From positions 1-64,000 of the forward strand of contig CAYNKA010000002.1 in assembly GCA_964397655.1 (NCBI GenBank): a DNA stretch of 64,000 nucleotides, given 5' to 3'. Shown here piece by piece: positions 8,796-17,586 of this stretch. The notes below the pieces were generated by a model. That model did not search any database, was not told the origin of the DNA, and saw only the letters and a list, made by a program, of their open reading frames with translations. Positions within the stretch are counted from its first letter, which is position 1. Every line of letters begins with the position of its first letter. The DNA is from CAYNKA01 sp964397655. Lineage in GTDB: Bacteria > Spirochaetota > Spirochaetia > DTKZ01. The position numbers and the translations under genes were made by a program.

Positions 8796-10337
8796 ATGGA
8801 ACGGCTCATTCCTTCGAAAAGCGGCGTTCCTACGGCGGAATGCGGCCGACTCCTTCTCCATTCGGCCTACGATCCCGAAAAAGAAGCCGAGCGATTCGTG
8901 AAACAGCTCGAGGTACATGCCGACGATGTCGTCCTCTTTCTCGGCTCCTGCCTCGGCTATCCCGAACGCGCGCTTTCCGGCCTTCATCCCGGCATCGAGA
9001 TCCTCAAAGTCTATTTTTCCGACTTCTTTCCGGTAAAATCCGGCGAACCGTCATCATTTTCCTGGTTCCCAGGCTCGGGCGAGTCGTACGCGTCCTTTCT
9101 TTCCCGCCATATCGACGAGTCGAAATTCAGACGGTTGAGAATCGTCGAATGGGAGCCTGCTGAACGGGCCTATCCCGAAACAGCCGGCACGATATCCCGG
9201 GAGACGAGCCGCTTCTGCAGGGAACTCAACGGAAGCCTCGTAACCACGGGAGCGTTCGGCCGGAAGTGGATCCGCAACGGCGTCAGGAATTTCCTCTTCC
9301 TCGACGCGCGGCTCCGCCTCGACCGAGTCGACGGTCCCGTATTCATCGCGGCTTCGGGACCGAGCCTCGAGGAGGCCTGCCTCTTCCTGAAACTCCGCCG
9401 CGACCGTTTTTCCGTATGGGCCCTTCCATCCTCCCTGGACTGCCTGCTCTGCGCCGGCATCGTTCCCGACCTCGTCGTGCTCACCGATCCCGGCCATTGG
9501 GCCTCCCTGCACTTCCACGGCGCTGCGCGAAAAACCACGACTCACCGTCCCTTGAGGATTCTCATGCCGGTTACCGCGGCGTCCTGCCTCCGCTCGCGTT
9601 CGTTTTCCGTCGGTTTCCTCGATCAGGGGAGCTGGATCGAGCGCAGGCTTCTCGTCTCGATTCCCGGTCCGGACTCCCTGCCGCCAAACGGAACGGTCGC
9701 GGGATCGGCTATCGAACTCGCGCTCAGGAAGACGCGTTTTCCCGTCATCGTCGCTGGCCTCGATCTCGCGTGCCGCGGTATGCAAGAACACGCCCGTCCC
9801 CACGCCTTCGACACCCTGGCCGAAACCGAGGCGGACAGGCTTTCCGGGACGGAGTCGGAGAGATTCAAACGAGTCGCGACCCTGTACCCGGAAAGGATCG
9901 GCGGAGAATCGCGGACGGGCAGGGCTCTCGCCACGTACGCCGGATGGTTCGCTTCGAGGAAGCCGGCTTGGAGAAACCGGGTTTATCGATTCGCGGAAGG
10001 CCCCGTGGATCCTGGTTTCGAGCTCTTCGACGCGGCCGTCGCCGCCGCCCTTCCTCAGGGTCCGGCGACGGAGGTCTGGTCCGAGACGCCCATCCCCTCA
10101 TTCGCGGAAAGAAAGAGGCTCGTCCTCGACCTGCTGGAAGACACGGAACGGGGGCTTCTCTCCTGCGCCGGGAAGGGGACGGAGGAATTCTTCCTGCGTC
10201 TCGGAGGCGACCGGGAACTCTCGGATTTCTTTCTCATGGCGGACACCGCCGGGTATCTGAACAGGAAGGACGCGACTCCCGAGAGGAACTCTCTCGAATT
10301 CCTCGCCTTCCTGAAAGGAGACCTCGCACGCCTATGA
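8796..10337 (+). CDS. DUF115 / Maf-like protein 1
   Basis: 513 residues. The central region has the DUF115 (MptE-like, MAF_flag10) core: V-F-I-A-A-S-G-P-S-L-E-E near residue 182, then G-I-V-P-D-L-V-V-L-T-D-P, the Rossmann-type sugar-nucleotide site. Maf proteins in other flagellated bacteria transfer nonulosonic acids to flagellin, and some treponeme flagellins are known to be glycosylated; a flagellin-modifying role is therefore plausible but inferred. The sequence is divergent from the second DUF115 protein that follows. The stop TGA overlaps the next ATG as ATGA at 10334-10337, indicating translational coupling. Confidence 0.8.
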   Translation: MERLIPSKSGVPTAECGRLLLHSAYDPEKEAERFVKQLEVHADDVVLFLGSCLGYPERALSGLHPGIEILKVYFSDFFPVKSGEPSSFSWFPGSGESYASFLSRHIDESKFRRLRIVEWEPAERAYPETAGTISRETSRFCRELNGSLVTTGAFGRKWIRNGVRNFLFLDARLRLDRVDGPVFIAASGPSLEEACLFLKLRRDRFSVWALPSSLDCLLCAGIVPDLVVLTDPGHWASLHFHGAARKTTTHRPLRILMPVTAASCLRSRSFSVGFLDQGSWIERRLLVSIPGPDSLPPNGTVAGSAIELALRKTRFPVIVAGLDLACRGMQEHARPHAFDTLAETEADRLSGTESERFKRVATLYPERIGGESRTGRALATYAGWFASRKPAWRNRVYRFAEGPVDPGFELFDAAVAAALPQGPATEVWSETPIPSFAERKRLVLDLLEDTERGLLSCAGKGTEEFFLRLGGDRELSDFFLMADTAGYLNRKDATPERNSLEFLAFLKGDLARL

Positions 10338-12004
10338 GCCAGACCATCATAGACCGGAATCTCCTCGGTCTCAGCGCCAGCGATCCCGCGCTCTCCTTCC
10401 GTCTGGGCAGGATCGACGAGAACGAACGCGCGAGTTTCCTCACGTCCCGGACCGGCAGGCTCGTTATCGCGACGGAATCCGGGGGAAGAAACCAGCCGCT
10501 CCATTCGCTTTTCGATCCGGAAAAGGAGGGACTCAGATACCTGGAGACTTATCCTCAGGACGGATTCTTCGTATTCCTCGGTTTCGGCTGCGGTTATCAG
10601 GTGCTCCCCTTCCTCGACAAGCCGAATATTTCTCATTTCCTCGTCATAGACAAGGATCTTGGACTTCTGAAGGCGGTCCTGAGCCGGCTCGATCTCCGGA
10701 GGATTCTTCTCGATCAACGCGTGAGGTTCCTCATCGATCCGAGTCCCGAGGAGCTCAAGTCCTTCATGCTTTCCATGTACATCCCCTCGATCTCGGGGGA
10801 CCTCCGGACGGTCGTCCTCCGTCCCCGTGTGGAGCAGGAACCCGACTTCTTCCAGGACTGTCTCAGGATCATAAAGGAGAGCCTGGACACGCTCTCGGAC
10901 GATTATACGGTGCAAACCCATTTCGGGAAGAAATGGTTCGTCAACACCCTCTCGAACCTCGAGGCCGCCGAACGCTCCACTACGGTGCTCGTGCCGAAAC
11001 GGCGGGCGATCGTCACCGGAGCCGGTCCATCGCTCGAGCTCGCCTTCACCGAAATCCGCGAGCGGAGGAACGACAGTCTGCTCATCGCCACGGATACTTC
11101 GCTTCCTGCCCTGCTCGCCAACGACCTCGTACCGGATCTCGTCGTGTCGATAGACTGCCAGCACATCAGTTACAACCACTTTCTCCAGGGCTACCCGGAA
11201 GGCGTTCCTCTCGTCCTGGATCTCGCGTCCCCGCCCATCCTGACCAAACTGGGAGCCAGGCTCAGCTTCTTCACGAGCGGGCATCCCTTTTCCCAGTACG
11301 TGAACACCCATTGGCGAAACTTTCCCTCGATCGACACCTCCGGCGGCAACGTATCCCATGCCGCCGTTTCTCTCGCCGACCGTCTCGGCGTCCAGCAGAT
11401 CCGGCTCTACGGCGCGGACTTTTCCTATCCCGAGGGCAAGAGCTACGCCAGGGGAACCTACATCTATCCCTACTTCCGGAGCAGGGAGACGAGAATCGAC
11501 GGAATCGAGAACCTCTTCGTCTCCTTCCTCTTCGGAAACAGGAACATCAAAAAGGATTGGGAGAACGGAACGGTCCGCTATACCACGAAACCCATGATCA
11601 GCTACAAGGAGAGGCTCGAGAACGCCTCGCGGCTCCTCAAGGCGGAACTCGTTCCGGTCAGGGGTCTCGGCGAGCGCATCGTCGTCAGAGAAGAGGATAA
11701 ACACAGGACCTTCGCACCATCGCCCCAGCTCTTCTCTTCCGGGAAAAGCGCCGGACCCTGGAAGGAATTTCTCTCTTTCTATCTTGCGGGCCTCAAGGCT
11801 CTGCCCAAACCCGCGAATCCCGTCTTGAACTATCTCTTCTCCCTCACGCAGGAGGAGAGGAATCTCTGGACCACCATTCTCCCCGTCACCGCGGTGCTCC
11901 GCAAGATATCCCGAGACGTGAAGCCGAACGCAGCCGAAATCCTCGAGCAGGCCCGGGAATGGACCGTGGACACAGTTGAGCGCTTTTCTTCAGCGAAAAA
12001 CTAG
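10334..12004 (+). CDS. DUF115 / Maf-like protein 2
   Basis: 556 residues from the ATG at 10334, which overlaps the previous stop; a longer in-frame reading back to 9266 is out-of-frame shadow of the first DUF115 gene. The core is textbook: A-I-V-T-G-A-G-P-S-L-E-L near residue 227, V-P-D-L-V-V-S-I-D-C, S-G-G-N-V-S-H-A-A, and R-L-Y-G-A-D-F-S-Y-P. This is the canonical motility-accessory-factor arrangement, better conserved than in the upstream paralogue. A flagellin glycosyltransferase role is inferred from family. The last 15 bases overlap the 3' end of the Memo-like gene on the opposite strand, leaving no room for a separate terminator. Confidence 0.85.
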   Translation: MSQTIIDRNLLGLSASDPALSFRLGRIDENERASFLTSRTGRLVIATESGGRNQPLHSLFDPEKEGLRYLETYPQDGFFVFLGFGCGYQVLPFLDKPNISHFLVIDKDLGLLKAVLSRLDLRRILLDQRVRFLIDPSPEELKSFMLSMYIPSISGDLRTVVLRPRVEQEPDFFQDCLRIIKESLDTLSDDYTVQTHFGKKWFVNTLSNLEAAERSTTVLVPKRRAIVTGAGPSLELAFTEIRERRNDSLLIATDTSLPALLANDLVPDLVVSIDCQHISYNHFLQGYPEGVPLVLDLASPPILTKLGARLSFFTSGHPFSQYVNTHWRNFPSIDTSGGNVSHAAVSLADRLGVQQIRLYGADFSYPEGKSYARGTYIYPYFRSRETRIDGIENLFVSFLFGNRNIKKDWENGTVRYTTKPMISYKERLENASRLLKAELVPVRGLGERIVVREEDKHRTFAPSPQLFSSGKSAGPWKEFLSFYLAGLKALPKPANPVLNYLFSLTQEERNLWTTILPVTAVLRKISRDVKPNAAEILEQAREWTVDTVERFSSAKN

Positions 12005-12805
12005 GACCCCGTAACCCACGAACGAAGACGCAGGATGCCGGTCGAAGCTTGTGCCGTAGCCGAGCAGCTCCGGTACGAGCCCGAGTTCGGACGCGAAGGC
12101 GGCGAGGGCCGCGGCTGCTCCCGAGGAACAGGCTGCCCTTCTCCCTTCCCCAGCATCCAGGATCCCCTTTTCGTCGAGCGCGAGGACCGCGTCGAGAAAG
12201 GCGGTGTCGTTGACCTTTCTCACCCAGTCCAGGGCCGCGGCCCCGCCGCCCTTGGGCACGAATCCGTAGTTGGGTCCGTAATGGGTGAGATCCGTCGACG
12301 CGAGAAGGCGGAGTTCGCGGCCCGAGCGGGCAAGGGAGGCGAGAAAACGGCCCAGCCTCCCCGCGAGTTCCGAAGGCGGAACGCGAAAGCAGGCGACCGA
12401 GCACGAGGGATGAAGGGCCTTCACCAAGGGAAGCTGGATTTCCACGGTGTTGTCGGGGACCTCGTCAGGAGCCGGCGAGAATTCCTCCTTCACGCGTTCA
12501 ATCAGCTCCCGGTCGCAGTCCAGGATGCCCAACGGAGTCTCGAATCCATCGTAGTCCTGCACGAGGAGGGGATCGTTCCTTCCGAGATGGCCCCCGAGTA
12601 TCACGAGGGTCTTTCCCGGCTTCAGGGCGGAAATTCCACGGTATGCGTAGGAACCCGAGAAAAACCAACCCGCATGGGGAACGAGTCCGGCCGCTGCAGG
12701 CGGAGACGGAGGAAACTCGCCCCGCCATTCGGAGATCCGCGAGAGGACATCGTCCGGATCGCCCGGATACCAGCCTTCGGGAAGGCTTCTTTTTTTCACT
12801 CGCAT
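11990..12805 (-). CDS. Memo family protein (AmmeMemoRadiSam system protein B)
   Basis: 271 residues from the ATG at 12805, preceded by GAGGAGG; the upstream ATG at 12850 lacks a ribosome site. Family hallmarks are present: V-P-H-A-G-W-F-F-S-G near residue 41, G-G-H-L-G-R-N-D-P, N-T-V-E-I-Q-L-P, and S-T-D-L-T-H-Y-G, which supply the histidine/cysteine-lined pocket shared with class III extradiol dioxygenases. In bacteria Memo is normally encoded with AMMECR1 (protein A) and a radical SAM enzyme; neither lies next to it here. Its substrate is unknown. Confidence 0.87.
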   Translation of the reverse strand: MRVKKRSLPEGWYPGDPDDVLSRISEWRGEFPPSPPAAAGLVPHAGWFFSGSYAYRGISALKPGKTLVILGGHLGRNDPLLVQDYDGFETPLGILDCDRELIERVKEEFSPAPDEVPDNTVEIQLPLVKALHPSCSVACFRVPPSELAGRLGRFLASLARSGRELRLLASTDLTHYGPNYGFVPKGGGAAALDWVRKVNDTAFLDAVLALDEKGILDAGEGRRAACSSGAAAALAAFASELGLVPELLGYGTSFDRHPASSFVGYGVLVFR

Positions 12806-12845
12806 GGACCGCCTCCTCAGCCCATCATAATTCGAAAAATAAATA

Positions 12846-12873
12846 TTCACAATTCGCGTTTTTCCCGTATAAT
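12846..12873 (+). promoter_or_regulatory. Promoter with start codon at transcription start
   Basis: TTCACA (12846-12851), 16 bases, and a perfect TATAAT (12868-12873). Transcription would begin near 12880, one base before the ATG at 12881, and there is no ribosome site. This points to leaderless translation. Confidence 0.6.
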
Positions 12874-12880
12874 TAGTGGC

Positions 12881-14158
12881 ATGGGCAGAAAACTAACGAC
12901 TTTCTATCTCCTGTTCAGCATCCTGTTCTTTCTGGCGCTCGCGGTGATGTTCACGATCCGCGTCCAGGATCTCCGGAAGGCCAACATAGCGAGGATAAGC
13001 GGTGATTTCGACGTAATTCGGAAGACCGTGGAGTCCACGTACCGTCAGCAGGAATCCTTCGATTCGCCGAGTTTCAAGGGGACCGCCAAGTCGCTCTTCG
13101 ACTCCGATCCCGACCTCAACGTGCTCGTCGTCTACTCTTACGAAACCGGCATCGAATACCTGCGCGCGAGAAACGCCGATTTTCTCTCCACCCGCCTGAC
13201 CGACATCGCGGCGATCAAGGGAGTGCCCCAGTTCTCCTACAATTCCTTCTCCCAGACCAAGATAACCTCCTCGATAACGATTCCCCACAAGAACTCGTTC
13301 ATCCTGGAAGGCGTTTACCGGGTGATCGACGAGAAACAGCTGTATCCCGTGCTCAGAGACACCGTTCTCATTCTCGTTGCCTTCGCCCTCGTCACCGCGG
13401 GCCTGTTCTGTTTCCTGAGATTCTGCTTCGCGACGGAGACAGGATCGGGCGGACGCCCGACCGTCAGGCCCGCGGAGCAGGAGCCGCCGAGCGAGCCTGG
13501 GAAGGCGACGGACCCGCGGCCATCGGCCCGTACAGAGGAAACGGCCGTCTCCGCGGCAGCCGCCGAACCGAAGACGATCGAAACCGCGGCCGCGCCGGAA
13601 CCCGAACCGCCGAAAACACGGGCAGCCGAAGAGAAGAAAACCGAGTCGAAACAGGGCCTTTTCTCTCCCGAGAGCGGATTGGGATGGCAGGAATATCTCG
13701 AAAAAAGGCTCACCCTCGAACTCGAACGCGCAGCCTTCAACGAGCAGGATCTCTGCCTCGTCCTCATGAAGTATCGGGATCTCGATAAAAATTCGTCCGG
13801 ATACCGGACGATCGCGAAGGAAATTCTGGACAAACTGGCCTTCGAGGATCTCGCCTTCGAGTACAAGGACGGATACGCTGTCATCCTTCCGAATTCCACG
13901 CTGGATCAGACGATCAGAACCATGGGCGACTTCCACAGGAAGGTCGACGAAAACATCACGGGGACCTTCGGCAAGCCTCAGTGCGGCATAACCTCCCGCA
14001 ACGGAAGGCTCGTCGACGGCTACCGGCTCATCATCGAGGCGGAACAGGCGCTCGACAGGACCTCCCCGAAGGACTCCGACTGCATCGTGGGATTCAGGAC
14101 CGATCCCGGCAAGTATCGCAAATACCTCTCGGAGAGGGGGGCCCAGGCGAGGTCCTGA
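12881..14158 (+). CDS. Membrane sensor-like protein with divergent GGDEF-like C-terminus
   Basis: 425 residues. An N-terminal transmembrane helix (about residues 5-25) and a second at 162-183 bracket a periplasmic domain of about 135 residues. After the second helix comes a Pro/Ala/Glu-rich linker (185-265) and a cytoplasmic domain (265-425) whose order (D-L-C-L-V-L-M-K-Y-R-D-L-D, then F-E-Y-K-D-G-Y-A-V-I-L-P, then C-G-I-T-S-R-N-G) follows a GGDEF or adenylate-cyclase-like fold. The catalytic G-G-D-E-F is replaced by E-Y-K-D-G, so it is probably not a diguanylate cyclase. Possibly a signalling receiver of unknown ligand. An upstream in-frame extension (to 12035) is antisense to the Memo gene and is rejected. 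Confidence 0.7.
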   Translation: MGRKLTTFYLLFSILFFLALAVMFTIRVQDLRKANIARISGDFDVIRKTVESTYRQQESFDSPSFKGTAKSLFDSDPDLNVLVVYSYETGIEYLRARNADFLSTRLTDIAAIKGVPQFSYNSFSQTKITSSITIPHKNSFILEGVYRVIDEKQLYPVLRDTVLILVAFALVTAGLFCFLRFCFATETGSGGRPTVRPAEQEPPSEPGKATDPRPSARTEETAVSAAAAEPKTIETAAAPEPEPPKTRAAEEKKTESKQGLFSPESGLGWQEYLEKRLTLELERAAFNEQDLCLVLMKYRDLDKNSSGYRTIAKEILDKLAFEDLAFEYKDGYAVILPNSTLDQTIRTMGDFHRKVDENITGTFGKPQCGITSRNGRLVDGYRLIIEAEQALDRTSPKDSDCIVGFRTDPGKYRKYLSERGAQARS

Positions 14159-14239
14159 CCTTCGGACCGGGGCCTCCGCTCGTCGCTACGCGGCGTCTTT
14201 CCGGGAAACGGGCAGAAAGGACGTCGCCCCCCCTTGCTT

Positions 14240-15259
14240 CTACGGCTTCTTTCTCGGAGCTTCCGCCTTGTCGGCGTCGAGAAGGCTTTTCTGCGGAAGA
14301 GCTACGCGTTCGTAGGCGTTTTCGTCCGCGAGATAGGTGAAAGGAAGCGGATTGCCGTCCACGCTCCCCGCGCAGTACCACTGCTTCTCCCGAGTTTTCT
14401 TGCCGAAGAGCAGACGATAGGTTTTCTGATCCTGCGAAGTGAACTCCACGGAGAGTGATGGCATGCCGATACCGGTGTCCTCCTTCTCCGGATCGGGCAC
14501 GAACTCCGTTCCGGAAGCCTGGGCGAGGGCGGCGGCGAGGCCCTCGGCGGCCGCCTGCTTCACCTTCACCGAAATCTTGTCCGGAAAAATCCAGCGCAGG
14601 GGCCCGTCGCCCTCCTTCTCACGGATGAGGCGGTAATCGAGCCGTTCGGCAGGCTCGGATTTGGCGGACAAGCCTTTCACCGCGATCGCGACGATCTGCT
14701 TTCCTTCCAGACCCTTGGGAAAGATCCTGAGATCGCACCAATACGCGGCCTTCTGCTCGGCATAGTAAGAGAGTCCGTTCGAGAGCACGAAGACCCGCTT
14801 GTCCCCCCCCACCCTGACGTATTCCCGGGTTCCCAGCTTCGCCGAATGGCCGACGAAGAGCTCCGCCTTTCCCTGATCTCCCGAGAGAACGAGACGTTTA
14901 TCGCCGTCTTCGCCCACGCCGAAGGTCTTCCAATTCTCCTCCTTGTCGGTGACGATCTCTACGAGCTTGCCGTCCGCCAGGATTTCCAGGAGTCTCTTCA
15001 CCTTTTCCGCGGCAGATGGGAAGGGCTTCCCTTTCAGCACGAAATCCCAGTCCGATGCGCCGCTCCGCTTGAGGATTTTCTCGTCTCCCTTGGATGCGAG
15101 CACGATCCTGTCGAGATTTCCCGTCTTGAGGAATCCGAGCAGGGGTTCCTCCATGCCGCGGATGCCCCCGCCGAAGGACGTCGTCATTCCCAGCACCAGG
15201 GTGATCGTGAGGAATGCCGCGACCGAAACGAGCGCGGCGATCTTCGCGCGGTATTTCAT
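14240..15259 (-). CDS. DUF4340 domain-containing protein
   Basis: 339 residues. An N-terminal signal anchor (A-A-L-V-S-V-A-A-F-L-T-I-T-L-V-L) is followed by a soluble, beta-rich region typical of DUF4340. The ATG at 15259 overlaps the GldG stop as ATGA. DUF4340 proteins are almost always the last member of GldA/GldF/GldG-type ABC clusters, as here, and are thought to sit outside the membrane as partners of GldG; the transported substrate is unknown. A Lys/Pro-rich tail ends the protein. An upstream extension to 15994 is a shadow of GldG. Confidence 0.85.
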   Translation of the reverse strand: MKYRAKIAALVSVAAFLTITLVLGMTTSFGGGIRGMEEPLLGFLKTGNLDRIVLASKGDEKILKRSGASDWDFVLKGKPFPSAAEKVKRLLEILADGKLVEIVTDKEENWKTFGVGEDGDKRLVLSGDQGKAELFVGHSAKLGTREYVRVGGDKRVFVLSNGLSYYAEQKAAYWCDLRIFPKGLEGKQIVAIAVKGLSAKSEPAERLDYRLIREKEGDGPLRWIFPDKISVKVKQAAAEGLAAALAQASGTEFVPDPEKEDTGIGMPSLSVEFTSQDQKTYRLLFGKKTREKQWYCAGSVDGNPLPFTYLADENAYERVALPQKSLLDADKAEAPRKKP

Positions 15260-16860
15260 GATTTCGCTCCTTCCCCTTCGAGGGAGGCTTTTTCCCTTCT
15301 CCTCCAGGCCCTGAGGAGGGCGAAGCCGAGTACGGCGAGCGGTACGAGCGCGACGTTGACGACCTCTGCGAAGAGGATGGCCGCGGCCTTTCGGCTCGGG
15401 TTTTCTATCCTTGTCAGCCTGGTGTCGCGGGCGGTCCGCGTTCTGATCGCGGACACGCTCTCGTCGCTCGAAAGCCAATCCAGGGCGTTCTCGAAAAAGG
15501 CCAGATTGTAGGTGCTTTCCGAGTATCTCATGAGATCGGAAGCGAAGTCGGAATCCCCCACCACGATGATCCTGCTGTCCGCGGAGGATTGGACGGGATC
15601 CTCCGGGGGCCCCTTCTCCCCTTCCCTGATCGGCGCCGGCCTCCCCTTGAAGAAACTGTCGAAGGAGCCCTTCATGGCGACAGCAAGCGGGTATTTTCCG
15701 GTCGTGTCCGACGCGAAGGCCTTGAAGGCCGGCGCCTCGTAGGGATTGGTCATGAAGCGGTCCTTCATGATCCAGGAGTCGGCGCTCGAAGTCGCGAGGA
15801 TTTCGACGGCGAGCCCCTGCCGTTCCTTTATCCGCAGCGGGCTCGGCCAGAGGAGGTCGAGGGCCGACAGCTTGGCGGTGACGGGATTCTTCCGCGAAAG
15901 GCCCGATCCCTGGACCGAGACCCAATGGGGGTATTTCTCGAGGGACTGGATGATCATGGGCCCGGAGTTCTTGCGGACGGGGATCCTCCGGCACAGTGAG
16001 TCCAGGACGAGCGTGTGTTCGACGTCGACCCCGTAACCGGAAAGCATCTTGTACACCGGGAGATCCTTGGGGGCCTCGGCCCTGAGGTTCGCCTGGAGCG
16101 ACACGTCCACTCCGTCCACCGCGAACAGTATCTTGCCGCCTTTCATGAGGTACTGGTCAGCTCGGAAGAGGTCGTACTCGTCCAGGTCCTTTCCTCCGAG
16201 CACGAAGAGGGCCGTGAGATCGGCAGGAACGACCTCGCCTCGTTTCACCTCCTTCACCGTGTAGGAACGCGAAAGATTGTTCGCGAGAAGCTGATAATCC
16301 GCTTGGAGGGAAGCTTCCTTCTTGCCGAGGAGCATGCCGACCGTCCTCGACTCTCCCTTCACGAGCTTCTTGATCCTGAGGGTGAGGTCGTATTCCAGCG
16401 TCGTGACGTCGAATACCACGGGAAGGACCTCGCGCGAATCGAGATAGGAGACTACGATGCCCGAATACACGACCGCGACGGTCTGCTCGTTCTTCTCGAG
16501 GACCTGGATCTGTTGAGGCACGACGCCGAGCCTCTCGATCTGCGGCCCCATGTTCCCCTTGCCCGGATCGGCCACGGCCACCTGGATCCTCCCGCGTCCG
16601 TGTGCCGCGTATTCGCGGAGCAGGTCCTCGATCTGGCCCGGGACCGGTGAAAGCTTGGCGAGTTTTCCCGAAAGGTAATAGGTGATGGTCACCCTGTCGG
16701 GAATTTCCCTGAACAGGTTCTTGGACACCTCCGAAATGGTGAACGCCTTGTTTTCCGTGAGGTCGATCCTCCCGAAATAGAGCAGGCTGTTGGCCGCCGC
16801 GAGGACCGCGACCGCGAGGACGAGCGCGAGCAGGATCTTTTCCCGGTTTTTCTTCGACAT
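15256..16860 (-). CDS. GldG-like ABC-type auxiliary transport protein
   Basis: 534 residues. A signal anchor near the N-terminus (I-L-L-A-L-V-L-A-V-A-V-L-A) precedes F-G-R-I-D-L-T-E-N-K-A-F-T-I-S, the conserved start of the GldG/ABC_transp_aux domain. The middle has the expected periplasmic alpha/beta fold (V-G-M-L-L-G-K-K-E, A-L-F-V-L-G-G), and a C-terminal membrane helix (V-V-N-V-A-L-V-P-L-A-V-L-G-F-A-L-L) anchors it. GldG is required for gliding in Bacteroidetes, but in other phyla the same complex is an uncharacterised exporter. It lies three bases after the permease gene. Confidence 0.88.
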   Translation of the reverse strand: MSKKNREKILLALVLAVAVLAAANSLLYFGRIDLTENKAFTISEVSKNLFREIPDRVTITYYLSGKLAKLSPVPGQIEDLLREYAAHGRGRIQVAVADPGKGNMGPQIERLGVVPQQIQVLEKNEQTVAVVYSGIVVSYLDSREVLPVVFDVTTLEYDLTLRIKKLVKGESRTVGMLLGKKEASLQADYQLLANNLSRSYTVKEVKRGEVVPADLTALFVLGGKDLDEYDLFRADQYLMKGGKILFAVDGVDVSLQANLRAEAPKDLPVYKMLSGYGVDVEHTLVLDSLCRRIPVRKNSGPMIIQSLEKYPHWVSVQGSGLSRKNPVTAKLSALDLLWPSPLRIKERQGLAVEILATSSADSWIMKDRFMTNPYEAPAFKAFASDTTGKYPLAVAMKGSFDSFFKGRPAPIREGEKGPPEDPVQSSADSRIIVVGDSDFASDLMRYSESTYNLAFFENALDWLSSDESVSAIRTRTARDTRLTRIENPSRKAAAILFAEVVNVALVPLAVLGFALLRAWRRREKASLEGEGAKS

Positions 16861-16863
16861 GGC

Positions 16864-17586
16864 CTAGCTCCACTTCCTGAAGACGAGGACTTTCACGGTG
16901 AGGTATTGGAAAACCAGGGTGAGAAGGAGGAAATAGCCCAAATCCCTCGTATCCAGGAGCCCCTTGCGGAAACTCTGGAAGTGTTCGTCGAGGGAAAGGT
17001 AACGGAAGAAACCGGCGACCCCCTCCGGCAGATCGAGAGCCGAATTGACCTGGTCGATAAGGGTGAAGAAGACGAGGGCCGCCGCCCCGAAAACGAAGGC
17101 CGAGACCTGGTTCGTGGAGAGCGAGGAGACGAACTGCCCGACGGAGAGCGCCGCGGCCCCCAGCAGCAGGATGCCCAGGTATTCGCCCAGGATCTCGCCC
17201 CGCTCGAAATGGCCGAGAGGCACGACGGTGAACGGCACCGGCAGGGTGAGGACGAGCATGAGCGCGAGCAGCAGGAAGGCGCCGAGGAACTTCGCCGCGA
17301 CCATCTCGAGCTCCGAATACGGCAGGGTGAGGAGGAGCTCCGAGGTGCCGAGCTTCCTCTCCTCCGCCCAGCTCCTCATCGTCAGGGCCGGGACGAGCAC
17401 GATGAAGACCATGGGCATGATGCCGAAGTAACCCCGGAGCGTGGCGACGTTCTGCGCAGCGAAATTCTGAAAGAAAAAGAGCCAGAGCGAGGTGAACACG
17501 AGGAAGAGGATCACCAGGATGTAGGCTATGGGCGAGTTGAAATAGGAAAGCAGTTCCTTCCTGACCAACGGAGCTATCTTACGCAT
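16864..17586 (-). CDS. ABC-2 type permease (GldF-like)
   Basis: 240 residues with six predicted transmembrane segments, beginning R-K-E-L-L-S-Y-F-N-S-P-I-A-Y, the typical opening of GldF-type permeases, and containing M-R-S-W-A-E-E-R-K-L-G-T-S-E-L-L, the ABC-2 coupling motif. The start overlaps the ATPase stop by eight bases, so the two are translationally coupled. It forms the membrane pore of the ATPase/GldG/DUF4340 complex. Confidence 0.9.
   Translation of the reverse strand: MRKIAPLVRKELLSYFNSPIAYILVILFLVFTSLWLFFFQNFAAQNVATLRGYFGIMPMVFIVLVPALTMRSWAEERKLGTSELLLTLPYSELEMVAAKFLGAFLLLALMLVLTLPVPFTVVPLGHFERGEILGEYLGILLLGAAALSVGQFVSSLSTNQVSAFVFGAAALVFFTLIDQVNSALDLPEGVAGFFRYLSLDEHFQSFRKGLLDTRDLGYFLLLTLVFQYLTVKVLVFRKWS

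Noticed and set aside
9266..10333. Long N-terminal extension of the second DUF115 gene
   Set aside because: It runs inside the first DUF115 gene in another frame, is Arg/Pro-rich and has no family similarity; the ATG at 10334 overlaps the previous stop.
10055..11704. 549-codon minus-strand frame
   Set aside because: Antisense to the second DUF115 gene with Arg/Glu-rich composition typical of shadow frames.
12035..12880. N-terminal extension of the 12881 membrane sensor gene
   Set aside because: It is antisense to the Memo gene; a promoter and a membrane-anchor start lie at 12868-12881.
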